DNA from: Pseudoalteromonas tunicata | Lineage (GTDB): Bacteria; Pseudomonadota; Gammaproteobacteria; Enterobacterales; Alteromonadaceae | DNA: 64,000 nucleotides | Direction of reading: 5' to 3' | Assembly: GCF_002310815.1 (NCBI RefSeq) | Contig: NZ_CP011032.1 | Coordinates: forward strand, 3,812,001 to 3,876,000 | Shown: piece by piece, positions 57,129 to 64,000 of the stretch | Position numbering within the stretch: the stretch's first letter is position 1 | Layout of the letters: the number at the start of each line of letters is the position of its first letter | Notes under the pieces: generated by a model | The model's input: only the letters and a program-made list of their open reading frames with translations | Told to the model about the DNA's origin: nothing | The model's database searches: none | Program-made: the position numbers and the translations under genes

Positions 57129-57332
57129 TTAGAGTCTATTTGCTAAATTAATAATTTTTTGGTGGCAAAAGCGGCTGAGCCGGCTGTGTTCAAAATAGCC
57201 CAGCAGAATGAAAAAAACAGCTAAAAATAATAAACTGACAGCGACTAATACTAAACCATGAAATAAAAAATTCATTGCAATGACCAAAAATAACATAGCA
57301 CATAAACTATCAATATTGAGTTCTTTTGACAT
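57129..57332 (-). CDS. Small membrane protein
   Basis: This 67-residue frame starts at ATG 57332, preceded by GGGATTGG, and has two hydrophobic helices (about 9-24 and 25-48) then a basic end (EHSRLSRFCHQKIINLANRL). A frame 15 codons longer would also be open. It lies 37 bp from the gene at 56840 and the pair may be an operon. Function unknown. Confidence 0.6.
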   Translation of the reverse strand: MSKELNIDSLCAMLFLVIAMNFLFHGLVLVAVSLLFLAVFFILLGYFEHSRLSRFCHQKIINLANRL

Positions 57333-57639
57333 AACCAATCCCACAATCTCATTTAAAATCAAGAATAAAAAAGACAACCTAATAATGCAGATAGATAGAA
57401 ACTAACATCTATCTGCATTAAATCCCATGCTTAGTGTTCAAAGGTTATAATCAGTGATTCAAGGTAAAAAACGAGTAAGGCAATGCATAAGATTACCTTA
57501 CACATGGCCCTAAATTGATTGGAAAAAGTAAAAATCAGTTTTTCTACTTTATTAAAATCGAAAAATCTAGCCCAAGCCTATGGCTTAATATTCAATCTCA
57601 ATAGCAGATAAAAGTTTTATCATCTGGTGTTCCGGTTAT
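57333..57639. other. Intergenic stretch with a perfect inverted repeat
   Basis: These 307 bases contain no supported gene. A perfect 14-bp inverted repeat sits at 57383-57396 and 57407-57420, with a 10-nt centre, and weaker GTAAGG/CCTTAC arms lie near 57475-57500. No intrinsic terminator of the hydrolase gene with a T run is evident here. Confidence 0.5.
57383..57420. promoter_or_regulatory. Perfect 14-bp inverted repeat upstream of a small membrane gene
   Basis: TAATGCAGATAGAT and ATCTATCTGCATTA surround AGAAACTAAC, ending about 50 bp upstream of the ATG at 57332. It could be an operator of the small membrane gene pair, or an RNA hairpin that ends the hydrolase transcript. There is no T run on the minus strand to support the second view fully. 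Confidence 0.5.
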
Positions 57640-58602
57640 TTACTCCATAAAATTTAAAATCAGATCAGCAATCACATCACCCTCTTCTTCAAGTGCAAAA
57701 TGACCTGTATTGAGTAAATGAAACTCTAGATTTTTCAAATCACGCTTATAAGGGTGAGCACCACTTTCTGGGAAAATATAATCGTTTTTCCCCCACACTA
57801 ATAATGTTTTAGGTTGGTATTTTCTAAAATATGCCTGCCATGCCGAATATAAAGCAGGGTTACTGCCATAGGAGTAAAAAAGCTCTAATTGAATTTCTTT
57901 ATTGCCCGGGCGGTCAAGCTTAAGCTGATCAATTTGCCACGTATCAGGGCTAATCGCAGCCTCATTACGCGTGCCATGCGTGTATTGCCATTTTGTTGCA
58001 TCAATAGTAAGAAGTGCATCGTTCAACACCTTTTTATTCCCTGCTGATTTATCTTGCCAATAGGCTTTTATCGGCTGCCAAAAATCACCTAACCCTTCAT
58101 CGTAAGCATTACCATTTTGAATAATTAACCCTTCAATGCGTTCAGGATGTGCAGCAGCAATTCGAAATCCAATTGGAGCGCCATAATCCATAACATATAA
58201 GGTGTATTTATCCGCACCTACTTTAGTCAAAAACTCATTAGTAATTTTTGCCAAATTATCAAAGCTGTATTCAAACTCGTTAATAGCAGGCATAGAACTA
58301 TTACCAAATCCTGGATAATCTGGCGCTATGACATGATATTGCTCAGCAAGTTTAGGAATTAGATTACGATACATGTGTGATGACGTTGGAAAACCATGTA
58401 GCAGCACAATAGTTGGTGCTTTTACATCACCCGCTTCACGATAAAAAATAGTCTGCTTGGCGACTTCAATCGTTTTAAATTCAGTCACTGTTTGTGCCGA
58501 AGCCGCTTGGCTTAAAGTCAGCGCTAATGTTGTAGCCCCTGACGCCTTAAATAAACGTTTTACACTTGGTGATAACGATAAAGAAAATGAGTTATGTTGC
58601 AT
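57640..58602 (-). CDS. Exported alpha/beta hydrolase with an Asp nucleophile
   Basis: This 320-residue protein has a signal peptide (cleavage near ASA-QT, residue 37) and an alpha/beta-hydrolase fold. The oxyanion motif is HGFPTSS, and the nucleophile elbow is VMDYGAP with Asp139 rather than Ser. His301 lies in [12 protein letters not shown] and an acid in [10 protein letters not shown]. Asp at the nucleophile is the mark of haloalkane dehalogenases and epoxide hydrolases, but the Trp that usually follows Asp is Tyr here. It follows the DUF1348 gene by 27 bp. AGGA precedes the ATG. Confidence 0.9.
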   Translation of the reverse strand: MQHNSFSLSLSPSVKRLFKASGATTLALTLSQAASAQTVTEFKTIEVAKQTIFYREAGDVKAPTIVLLHGFPTSSHMYRNLIPKLAEQYHVIAPDYPGFGNSSMPAINEFEYSFDNLAKITNEFLTKVGADKYTLYVMDYGAPIGFRIAAAHPERIEGLIIQNGNAYDEGLGDFWQPIKAYWQDKSAGNKKVLNDALLTIDATKWQYTHGTRNEAAISPDTWQIDQLKLDRPGNKEIQLELFYSYGSNPALYSAWQAYFRKYQPKTLLVWGKNDYIFPESGAHPYKRDLKNLEFHLLNTGHFALEEEGDVIADLILNFME

Positions 58603-58629
58603 AATTTTATTCCTGTATAAAATTTTAAA

Positions 58630-59040
58630 TTAAAAAAGGGTGCGATCTGTTACCGCGATCTGAATTTCGTTGATGCTCGCCTCCCGATGCGTCATCAAAC
58701 CGGCGCTATCAAACTGCCAATGCTCCAACCCATAAGCACGATGCCACTGCCCATCTTCAGCTTGATACTCATATTGAAAATCAACCGCAATACGATTGTC
58801 TGCAAAACAAAAAAGCTTTTTCTGCAATCGATAGTGGCGTTCTTTTTGCCATTTTTTCGTTAAGAACAACTCAATTTCGAGACGACCCGTTACAAAATGA
58901 TCACGATTGCGCCACTGCGAATCTTCGCTGTAGGCCAAAGCGACTTTGCTCGGATTTTGTTCATTCCATAAATCCTCAGCACGCTGCACTTTGGCTGCCG
59001 CACTGGTCAAATCAAATGGTGGTATTAATGCTTGTTTCAT
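58630..59040 (-). CDS. NTF2-like protein (DUF1348)
   Basis: This 136-residue protein has an NTF2/SnoaL-like fold. WNEQNPSKVALAYSEDSQWRNRDHFVTGR, ELFLTKKWQKE and GQWHRAYGLEHWQFD are typical of DUF1348 members, whose function is not known. It is the first gene of a two-gene operon with the exported hydrolase. The operon faces a TetR gene across 216 bp that carry a TetR-type operator, so repression by that protein is likely. Confidence 0.9.
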   Translation of the reverse strand: MKQALIPPFDLTSAAAKVQRAEDLWNEQNPSKVALAYSEDSQWRNRDHFVTGRLEIELFLTKKWQKERHYRLQKKLFCFADNRIAVDFQYEYQAEDGQWHRAYGLEHWQFDSAGLMTHREASINEIQIAVTDRTLF

Positions 59041-59064
59041 CTATCACGCCTCAAAGGTCAACCA

Positions 59065-59091
59065 ATCTGTCTACATTCAAGGTAGACAGAT
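59065..59091. promoter_or_regulatory. TetR-type operator upstream of the DUF1348/hydrolase operon
   Basis: ATCTGTCTAC (59065-59074) and GTAGACAGAT (59082-59091) are perfect 10-bp arms around a 7-bp spacer, 25 bp upstream of the DUF1348 start. An overlapping smaller palindrome AGACAGATCTGT sits at its right end. The GTCTAC/GTAGAC half-sites are of a TetR-binding kind. The divergent TetR gene is the natural candidate. Confidence 0.75.
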
Positions 59092-59256
59092 CTGTATTAA
59101 TTGTCAAAGCCTATTTTTGAAAAAAAATTAATCTTCAGATAGCAATATGAAAAATAAGAATTAAAAAATTTTAAATTCAAATCTTTATTTGAGCTGGCTA
59201 AAACCCGCTTTTGATGGTAAACATATCGGTATAGTTTAAAGTTGTAGGATAATAAA

Positions 59257-59829
59257 ATGCCGGCCTTATCAAAACGCGATCAACTCGTTGAGCATGCCCT
59301 TAATTTATTTTATCAACATGGATTTCACGCCACTGGTATTGATCTTATTATCGCCACCGCACAAGTCTCGAAAAAAACGCTCTATAATCACTTCAAGTCT
59401 AAGGAAGAGCTCATAATTGCGACCTTAGAAAAGCGCGACCGTGATTTTCAAGCGTTTTTAATCACTGAAATTGAGCAACGCGCCACAGTGCCAATTGAAA
59501 AATTAACAGCAGTATTTGATGTATTAGATTTGTGGTTTAATCAGGCATCGTTTTCTGGTTGCATGTTTATTAATGCGTCTGCCGAATACCCCTTGTTTAA
59601 CGATCCCTGTCATCAAGTGTGTTCCCTACATAAAAAAGCCATCGCAAACTATATACTCTCGCTGGCACAAGCAGCCAAATTTCAGTATGCAGAGCGCTTA
59701 GCCAAACAACTTATGCTGATTATTGAGGGCGCGATTGTTGAAGCGCATGTCAATGATAATAAACAGGCTGCGAAAGAAGCTAAAGAATTGGCGCTTTTAG
59801 TAATAGGTCAGTACGGCTTAGCCGTTTAG
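59257..59829 (+). CDS. TetR-family transcriptional repressor
   Basis: This 190-residue regulator has the N-terminal TetR helix-turn-helix (about 10-50): HALNLFYQHGFHATGIDLII, then ATAQVSKKTLYNHFKSKEEL. The C-terminal ligand domain (about 75-185) is of the type with FSGCMFINASAEYP. It is divergent from the DUF1348/hydrolase operon, next to a palindromic operator. It probably derepresses that operon when it binds a small toxic compound; the ligand is unknown. Confidence 0.95.
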   Translation: MPALSKRDQLVEHALNLFYQHGFHATGIDLIIATAQVSKKTLYNHFKSKEELIIATLEKRDRDFQAFLITEIEQRATVPIEKLTAVFDVLDLWFNQASFSGCMFINASAEYPLFNDPCHQVCSLHKKAIANYILSLAQAAKFQYAERLAKQLMLIIEGAIVEAHVNDNKQAAKEAKELALLVIGQYGLAV

Positions 59830-59848
59830 GCTCAATTTTCCAAAACAA

Positions 59849-59875
59849 AAAAAACCTGCCAATGGCAGGTTTTTT
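59849..59875. terminator. Bidirectional terminator between tetR and the DUF3718 gene
   Basis: AAAAAACCTGCC and GGCAGGTTTTTT form a perfect 12-bp stem with an AAT loop. It lies 20 bp after tetR and 40 bp before the end of the convergent DUF3718 gene. Confidence 0.9.
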
Positions 59876-59914
59876 GGTTGGATACTTCGTAGGATTTGGT
59901 TGGGCGTTGCGGTT

Positions 59915-60196
59915 TTATTGGAAACGCGCTAACTTTTTGGCTATTTGAGTTGCACCATGTTCTTTAGCAAATTTAGCAATACTAACGCCATTGCAATGCA
60001 CGCTTTTTGCTACATCTCGAATTTCACGTTGCTGCTGGCGTAAAGTACGATAAAACTGACTCGTATCGCCCGTAGCTGCAACCATGCAAAGGTTTGTTTC
60101 TAGACTGTTATTCGTTGCTTCAAAGCTAGCCGCATTTACACTTAGTGTAGCCATGGTTGCGATTGAGGTGATTACTGCGATAGTTAATTTTTTCAT
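59915..60196 (-). CDS. DUF3718 periplasmic protein, paralogue A
   Basis: This 93-residue protein has a signal peptide (cleavage near VNA-AS, residue 22) and a small DUF3718 domain with two conserved Cys: SLETNLCMVAATGD and VAKSVHCNGVSIAKFAKEHGA. The two Cys probably form a disulfide. ATG at 60196 is chosen because GAGGG lies 7 nt upstream; an ATG two codons earlier is too close to it. The same leader is found before paralogue B at 63337. A phased array of RGTSA pentamers lies about 100 bp upstream. Function unknown. Confidence 0.87.
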   Translation of the reverse strand: MKKLTIAVITSIATMATLSVNAASFEATNNSLETNLCMVAATGDTSQFYRTLRQQQREIRDVAKSVHCNGVSIAKFAKEHGATQIAKKLARFQ

Positions 60197-60297
60197 TTTC
60201 ATTCCCTCTTGTTGCTAAGCGGTTTTTAATTTTAAGTCGTGCTTTTCATTTCGTTGGAATAAAGATTAACTAGGTCTTGAGGAAGATAATTTAGCAA

Positions 60298-60332
60298 AGT
60301 GATAAAAGGTCAATCGCGGTGACATCAGGTCA
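60298..60332 (-). promoter_or_regulatory. 10-bp-phased pentamer array upstream of DUF3718 gene A
   Basis: On the plus strand, AGTGA (60298), GGTCA (60308), GGTGA (60318) and GGTCA (60328) occur exactly every 10 bp, so they face the same side of the helix. In gene sense they read TGACC, TCACC, TGACC and TCACT. Tandem direct repeats at 10-11 bp are how OmpR-family response regulators bind. It lies about 100 bp upstream of the start and next to the BaeR-like gene. Confidence 0.7.
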
Positions 60333-60358
60333 AAGCAGCGGATAAATGCGCTCTCGCC

Positions 60359-61042
60359 TTATTCTATTTTATAGCCAATACCATAAATTGAATGCAATAA
60401 AGCCTCTTGCCCCTGCTGAGATAATTTGTTGCGTAGGTTTTTAATGTGACTATCAATCGTACGAGCGCTGACAATCCGATCATCTAAATAACATACCTGC
60501 ATTAAGCTATCGCGAGAGTGAACTATTCCAGGGCGAGTGATTAAGGTATTAAGTAAACGAAATTCAACCGGAGTCAATTCCACTTCAACTCCTGCTATCT
60601 GACACTGAAATCGCGATAAATTGAGTAATATAACTTTGTATTTAGTCACTTCTTCATCATTTGCTGTGGCGGGTATGACAGCGGTTCTGCGTAAAATTGT
60701 TTTTACTCGCGCTACCACCTCACGTGGTAAAAAAGGCTTGCAGACATAATCATCTGCACCAAACTCTAAGCCCATTAAGCGGTCAATTTCATCGACCCGA
60801 GCAGTGAGCATTAAAATAGGCACATTCGAAAACTGTCTGACTTCTTTACAAATTGTGAGGCCGTCTTTATTAGGCAGCATTAAATCTAAAATTACAAAAT
60901 CAGGCTGTTGATTTTTTATCTGTAAAACAGCGTCGGCACCATCATGTATTGTGGTTACTTCAAACCCATCTAGTGTTAAAAAGTCGACCAATATTTGCGC
61001 AATCTTAACTTCATCTTCTACAACTAGCACCTTGGTTGCCAT
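60359..61042 (-). CDS. OmpR-family response regulator (BaeR-like)
   Basis: This 227-residue regulator has a receiver domain (about 5-118; phospho-acceptor Asp53 in FVILDLMLP, conserved Lys in CKPF) and a C-terminal winged helix (about 130-225; VELTPVEFRLLNTLITRPG, RTIDSHIKNLRNKL). The receiver closely follows E. coli BaeR, including EIDRLMGLEFGADDYVCKPF and PREVVARVKTILRR. Its start overlaps the kinase stop by one base (TAATG). The neighbouring phased arrays suggest that both DUF3718 genes are its targets, which is inference. Confidence 0.94.
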   Translation of the reverse strand: MATKVLVVEDEVKIAQILVDFLTLDGFEVTTIHDGADAVLQIKNQQPDFVILDLMLPNKDGLTICKEVRQFSNVPILMLTARVDEIDRLMGLEFGADDYVCKPFLPREVVARVKTILRRTAVIPATANDEEVTKYKVILLNLSRFQCQIAGVEVELTPVEFRLLNTLITRPGIVHSRDSLMQVCYLDDRIVSARTIDSHIKNLRNKLSQQGQEALLHSIYGIGYKIE

Positions 61043-62475
61043 TACTTAACCCTCGACATCAACTCTACCGTGATATGCAGCCCGCCTAATTTTGAGGGCG
61101 AAGCATAAATTCTACCGCTATGTGCCTGAACAATATTCCGCGCGATGGTCAAACCAAGCCCTGCACCGCTGGCACGGCGGGTACGTGATACATCTTGTCG
61201 ATACAAAGGCTCAAAAAGTAATTCACACTCTGCTGCGGATACGCCCGGATTGCTGTCTTCAATCTGCAAATAAATTGTATCTTTGATTTGACTCAAACTA
61301 ACTAAAATAACCCCACCATTATCTGTGTAAGCAATTGAATTAGAGAGTAAATTCATCAGCAATTGATCAAGACGAAGGGTATCTCCTTGCAGGATTAAAT
61401 CAGTTTGGCTATCGAGCTGTAAATTAAGTTGCTTTGCTTCAAATTGAGCACTCAAACTAATTAGTATTTGTGCTAACCGACTCGATATATCTACGCTGGA
61501 AAATTGATATTTTAAGCCTCCGATATCCGACAGTGAAAGTTGATATAAATCTTCCACCAGTCGATTTAAACGTAATGTTTCTTGCTCTAATGACAGTAAC
61601 TGCTCAAGATCAAAAGGCCTAATCCCCGCTTTAAGTGCTTCAATTTCACCACTTAAAATGGTTAGCGGAGTACGTAATTCATGAGAAATATCTGCCTGCC
61701 AACGATTTTTAGCACTACGATTTTGCTCTAACGTCATCGCAAGCTGATCGACATCACGCATTAGACGATTAAGTTCATCATCTGTTTGTGGCTCTTGGTA
61801 TTGCAACCGTGGGTTAAAATCGCCTTTGCGCAAAGCAGCAATAGCCGCAACTACTTGATTTATTGGATTAAGCAATAATCGAGTTAACCAAATCGCCAAG
61901 GAAGCCGCTAAAATGAGGCAAACAAAACCAATCACTATACTGGTCAACAATTGCTGCTGCGCAAATTCGCTTGCTTGTGGAGTATCAAATTTACGTTTCG
62001 GTAAACTTCTAAGTTCCGCAATCTGCTGATTATTAAAATAAAGCGGCGCGACTATTAATTCACCCTGATGGCGATCTAAATCTGCCCCCACCAACCATTG
62101 TCCATTAATATCAAATAAGGCTGTGGGTGGTCCAAAAGGATTACGCGCAGGCAGAGGACGCTTTCTCTGTGATTGCTGAGGTTGATTGTGAGGAGCTTTG
62201 TTTAATATGTCTTCCGGTAACATGCCCGCATTGGCACTATGTTGCTGCAACATATTACGAAATTGTGGCGGTCTCAGGCTACGCCAACTTTCTCCATTGG
62301 CTTGATAATGCTCAACTAAATCATGGCCAACACGCTGTAAGCGTTCTTGCTCTAACGCATTGATGTAATCCAAAAAGCCCTGCTCAAAACTCCACCTTGC
62401 CAAACTTAATGTAGCAATCAGAACCAAGGAGGTTAGGCCAACAAAGGCAATGGTGAGTTTTTTCGATATTTGCAT
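61042..62475 (-). CDS. Sensor histidine kinase (BaeS-like)
   Basis: This 477-residue kinase has a transmembrane helix (about 9-27), a periplasmic sensor of about 140 residues with a Pro/Gln/Arg-rich stretch near 95-115, a second helix (about 175-195), a HAMP domain (about 197-250), a HisKA domain with His265 in ADISHELRTPLTILSGEIEA and an ATPase domain with RRASGAGLGLTIARNI. The HisKA region closely follows E. coli BaeS. BaeSR responds to envelope stress from toxic compounds. It is the first gene of the operon with the BaeR-like regulator. Confidence 0.93.
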   Translation of the reverse strand: MQISKKLTIAFVGLTSLVLIATLSLARWSFEQGFLDYINALEQERLQRVGHDLVEHYQANGESWRSLRPPQFRNMLQQHSANAGMLPEDILNKAPHNQPQQSQRKRPLPARNPFGPPTALFDINGQWLVGADLDRHQGELIVAPLYFNNQQIAELRSLPKRKFDTPQASEFAQQQLLTSIVIGFVCLILAASLAIWLTRLLLNPINQVVAAIAALRKGDFNPRLQYQEPQTDDELNRLMRDVDQLAMTLEQNRSAKNRWQADISHELRTPLTILSGEIEALKAGIRPFDLEQLLSLEQETLRLNRLVEDLYQLSLSDIGGLKYQFSSVDISSRLAQILISLSAQFEAKQLNLQLDSQTDLILQGDTLRLDQLLMNLLSNSIAYTDNGGVILVSLSQIKDTIYLQIEDSNPGVSAAECELLFEPLYRQDVSRTRRASGAGLGLTIARNIVQAHSGRIYASPSKLGGLHITVELMSRVK

Positions 62476-62593
62476 TAATCGAGTATAACAATCGCCTTAA
62501 ACAACACAAATAGGATGCTGTAATTTAAGGAAAACTCCACAGAAAATGCACATTGTTGATACTTAAAATCAGATCCTCGTTAAGCAGAAAAAA

Positions 62594-63139
62594 TTATAAC
62601 ATGATACTTTTAACCGCAAGTTTCGCTTTACCACCTTGCTCATCAGTTAAGTCGGGGACTAAATAAATGGCTGATATATTGGCAAGCTTAATACCTTTAT
62701 CTACTGAACTTGCTGGTGTCCATAAAGGGCGCTTAAACTGATTTAATGTAAGTGTTTGCTTTTGCCATTGTTCAGCTTTAGGTAATACGGCTTGGTAATG
62801 GGCATAACTCTTATCACCTTCTTTACCATAATCAGATTGCGAGAGCTTCACAATAAGCGGTTGATCACTTTGATAATGAATTTCAATGGTTTCAGTTACG
62901 CCTAAACTGCCATTAGGTAAGGTATAAATCAGCTCAACCCAAGAGTTATTTTGTTTATCAACCCGTGGCACTCGCTCAAACTCAATGGCAATTGCATCAT
63001 TTTTTAAACCGTGGAAATGCGCCACACTGCCGTGCGGATCTGTTGCATAACTCCAATCATTTATATCTAATACTGAATGTGCCTCAGTTGCTGCACTGCT
63101 AAGCAGTAATCCCGCCCAAATAATCTGTTTAATTGTCAT
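62594..63139 (-). CDS. Secreted galactose-binding-fold-like protein
   Basis: This 181-residue protein has a signal peptide (cleavage near TEA-HS, residue 20) and one beta-rich domain. Blocks such as SWVELIYTLPNGSLGVTETIEI, QSDQPLIVKLSQSDYG and KLANISAIYLVPDL are in the style of CBM11/CIA30-like galactose-binding folds. I make no firmer assignment. It lies between the kinase gene and DUF3718 paralogue B on the same strand, and it may be part of the same envelope response. Confidence 0.8.
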   Translation of the reverse strand: MTIKQIIWAGLLLSSAATEAHSVLDINDWSYATDPHGSVAHFHGLKNDAIAIEFERVPRVDKQNNSWVELIYTLPNGSLGVTETIEIHYQSDQPLIVKLSQSDYGKEGDKSYAHYQAVLPKAEQWQKQTLTLNQFKRPLWTPASSVDKGIKLANISAIYLVPDLTDEQGGKAKLAVKSIML

Positions 63140-63280
63140 TTTCCATGCCTTTTTAATTTTATTTTCAAAACGATAACATGATTAATCTCAAGCTAATATG
63201 AGCAGTTTGTCTCAATACTGTACATAATAAATAACCTCAAGTCTGAATAGTAAATCTCTTATCTAGAACGGGGGTTAAAT

Positions 63281-63305
63281 AAAAAACCCGCTGGGAGGCG
63301 GGTTT
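63281..63305 (-). terminator. Terminator of DUF3718 gene B
   Basis: AAACCCGC (63284-63291) and GCGGGTTT (63298-63305) pair with a 6-nt loop, and the minus strand continues into a T run. It is about 32 bp past the stop of the gene at 63337. Confidence 0.85.
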
Positions 63306-63336
63306 GATACTTCAGAAATTTCTTTACTTCATTAGC

Positions 63337-63651
63337 TTATAACTTGGCAGTCACTGTTTTTACATTTATTGGGCGATTGACTCTAACAAGTTGCTTGCCA
63401 ATATCACTTGCTCCGTGCTCAGCGGCAAACTGCGACAAACTCATGCCATTACATTTAACACTTTGCGCAATATAACTCATGCTTTGCTGGCTTTGGCGTA
63501 CTGCACGATGAAGCTTACCTTTACTATCGGATGCCACTGCAAGGCAAATTTGAGTTTCAACACTATTGTCCGAACCAGAAAATTGCGCTGCGTTTACATT
63601 AAAAGCACCTAGTGCTGCGATAGTTAATACTGCTACGGTTAATTTTTTCAT
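63337..63651 (-). CDS. DUF3718 periplasmic protein, paralogue B
   Basis: This 104-residue protein has a signal peptide (cleavage near VNA-AQ, residue 18) and a DUF3718 domain with SVETQICLAVASDSKG, YIAQSVKCNGMSLSQFAAEHGA and a longer C-terminal extension than paralogue A (VNRPINVKTVTAKL). ATG at 63651 sits 7 nt after GAGGG, in the same leader sequence as paralogue A. A five-fold phased pentamer array lies about 105 bp upstream. Function unknown. Confidence 0.87.
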   Translation of the reverse strand: MKKLTVAVLTIAALGAFNVNAAQFSGSDNSVETQICLAVASDSKGKLHRAVRQSQQSMSYIAQSVKCNGMSLSQFAAEHGASDIGKQLVRVNRPINVKTVTAKL

Positions 63652-63755
63652 TTTCATTCCCTCATTCAAAAAACATCAATATTTCAATCTGTTGAAGCGT
63701 TGTGCTTCGTGGTTGAGGTAAGAATAGTGCAGCTTTTGAAATCGTTTTTAACTTA

Positions 63756-63800
63756 AGTGAGCAGCGGTGAATTTCGGTGATTGAGGGTCAATTTTAGTGA
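63756..63800 (-). promoter_or_regulatory. 10-bp-phased pentamer array upstream of DUF3718 gene B
   Basis: AGTGA (63756), GGTGA (63766), GGTGA (63776), GGTCA (63786) and AGTGA (63796) recur exactly every 10 bp. The layout, sequence and distance to the gene match the array at 60298. It also lies 114 bp upstream of the plus-strand gene at 63914, which could share it. Confidence 0.75.
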
Positions 63801-63913
63801 TAGCACCACATAAATACGTTATTTTATTAAAAATAACTGTCACATTTTTTGTTCCTATCACGTCTTTAACTATATCCAGCCAATCACAATGCAAAAATTA
63901 AAATAAGTGGTGT

Positions 63914-64000
63914 ATGACAAAACAACAAAACACACTCAAAGGATTTGCGAAACACTTAAGTGAATGTGAATTTAATGCATTAATAAAAGGTAAGCATTTG
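63914..64000 (+). CDS. Start of an unknown gene cut by the window end
   Basis: An open frame from ATG at 63914 (MTKQQNTLKGFAKHLSECE) runs 29 codons to the end of the window with no stop. AAGTGG lies about 8 nt upstream as a weak ribosome binding site. Too little is present to name a family. Its promoter region may include the phased array. Confidence 0.45.
   Translation, partial: MTKQQNTLKGFAKHLSECEFNALIKGKHL

Overview
The window is chromosomal DNA of a low-GC marine gammaproteobacterium. Gene content (argA, soxR, yqhA, ygjK, ptrB and baeSR relatives, two DUF3718 genes, DUF5916 and propeller proteins) and the TATACCC-bounded palindromic repeat fit Pseudoalteromonas or a close alteromonad. 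This assignment is from gene content and codon flavour, not from a database search. No tRNA, rRNA, CRISPR array, phage gene or transposase was seen.

Layout: 0-4.4 kb holds a small XRE/membrane pair, oligopeptidase B and a GbpA-like chitin-binding gene behind a c-di-GMP-I (GEMM) riboswitch. 4.4-10.4 kb holds a YgjK-type GH63 glucosidase, a Spy-like envelope protein, and an AraC regulator facing an aldehyde dehydrogenase. 10.6-15 kb is an RND efflux operon behind a perfect palindrome. 15.3-18 kb holds a TPR/transglutaminase-like lipoprotein and two small membrane-protein genes. 18.1-25.3 kb is a HlyD/ATPase/FtsX export operon ending in a sigma-54 two-component pair. 25.5-28 kb is a metzincin-type protease. 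28.1-33.2 kb is a second export operon that begins with an unannotated 57-codon gene for a secreted two-cysteine peptide. 33-43.4 kb holds unknown genes, a SoxR-controlled arylamine N-acetyltransferase with a 28-codon leader gene, yqhA, a TPR/PAS histidine kinase, a GNAT enzyme, a SIMPL protein and argA with an ARG box. 43.4-53 kb holds two large outer-membrane-type proteins, a CadC-like regulator, a sugar-phosphate mutarotase and glutaminase. 53-59.8 kb holds a propeller histidine kinase, small membrane proteins and a TetR-controlled hydrolase pair. 59.9-64 kb holds a BaeSR-like system flanked by two DUF3718 genes that both carry 10-bp-phased pentamer arrays.

The best candidates for undescribed biology are: (1) the peptide-export operon at 28.1-33.2 kb, whose order precursor / TonB-C-like protein / FtsX permease / HlyD / ATPase recalls darobactin-type operons but lacks a radical SAM enzyme; (2) the DUF3718-BaeSR unit with phased operator arrays; (3) a c-di-GMP riboswitch in front of a GbpA-like gene that lacks the catalytic domain and signal peptide; (4) a soxS-like promoter driving a tiny gene plus nat.
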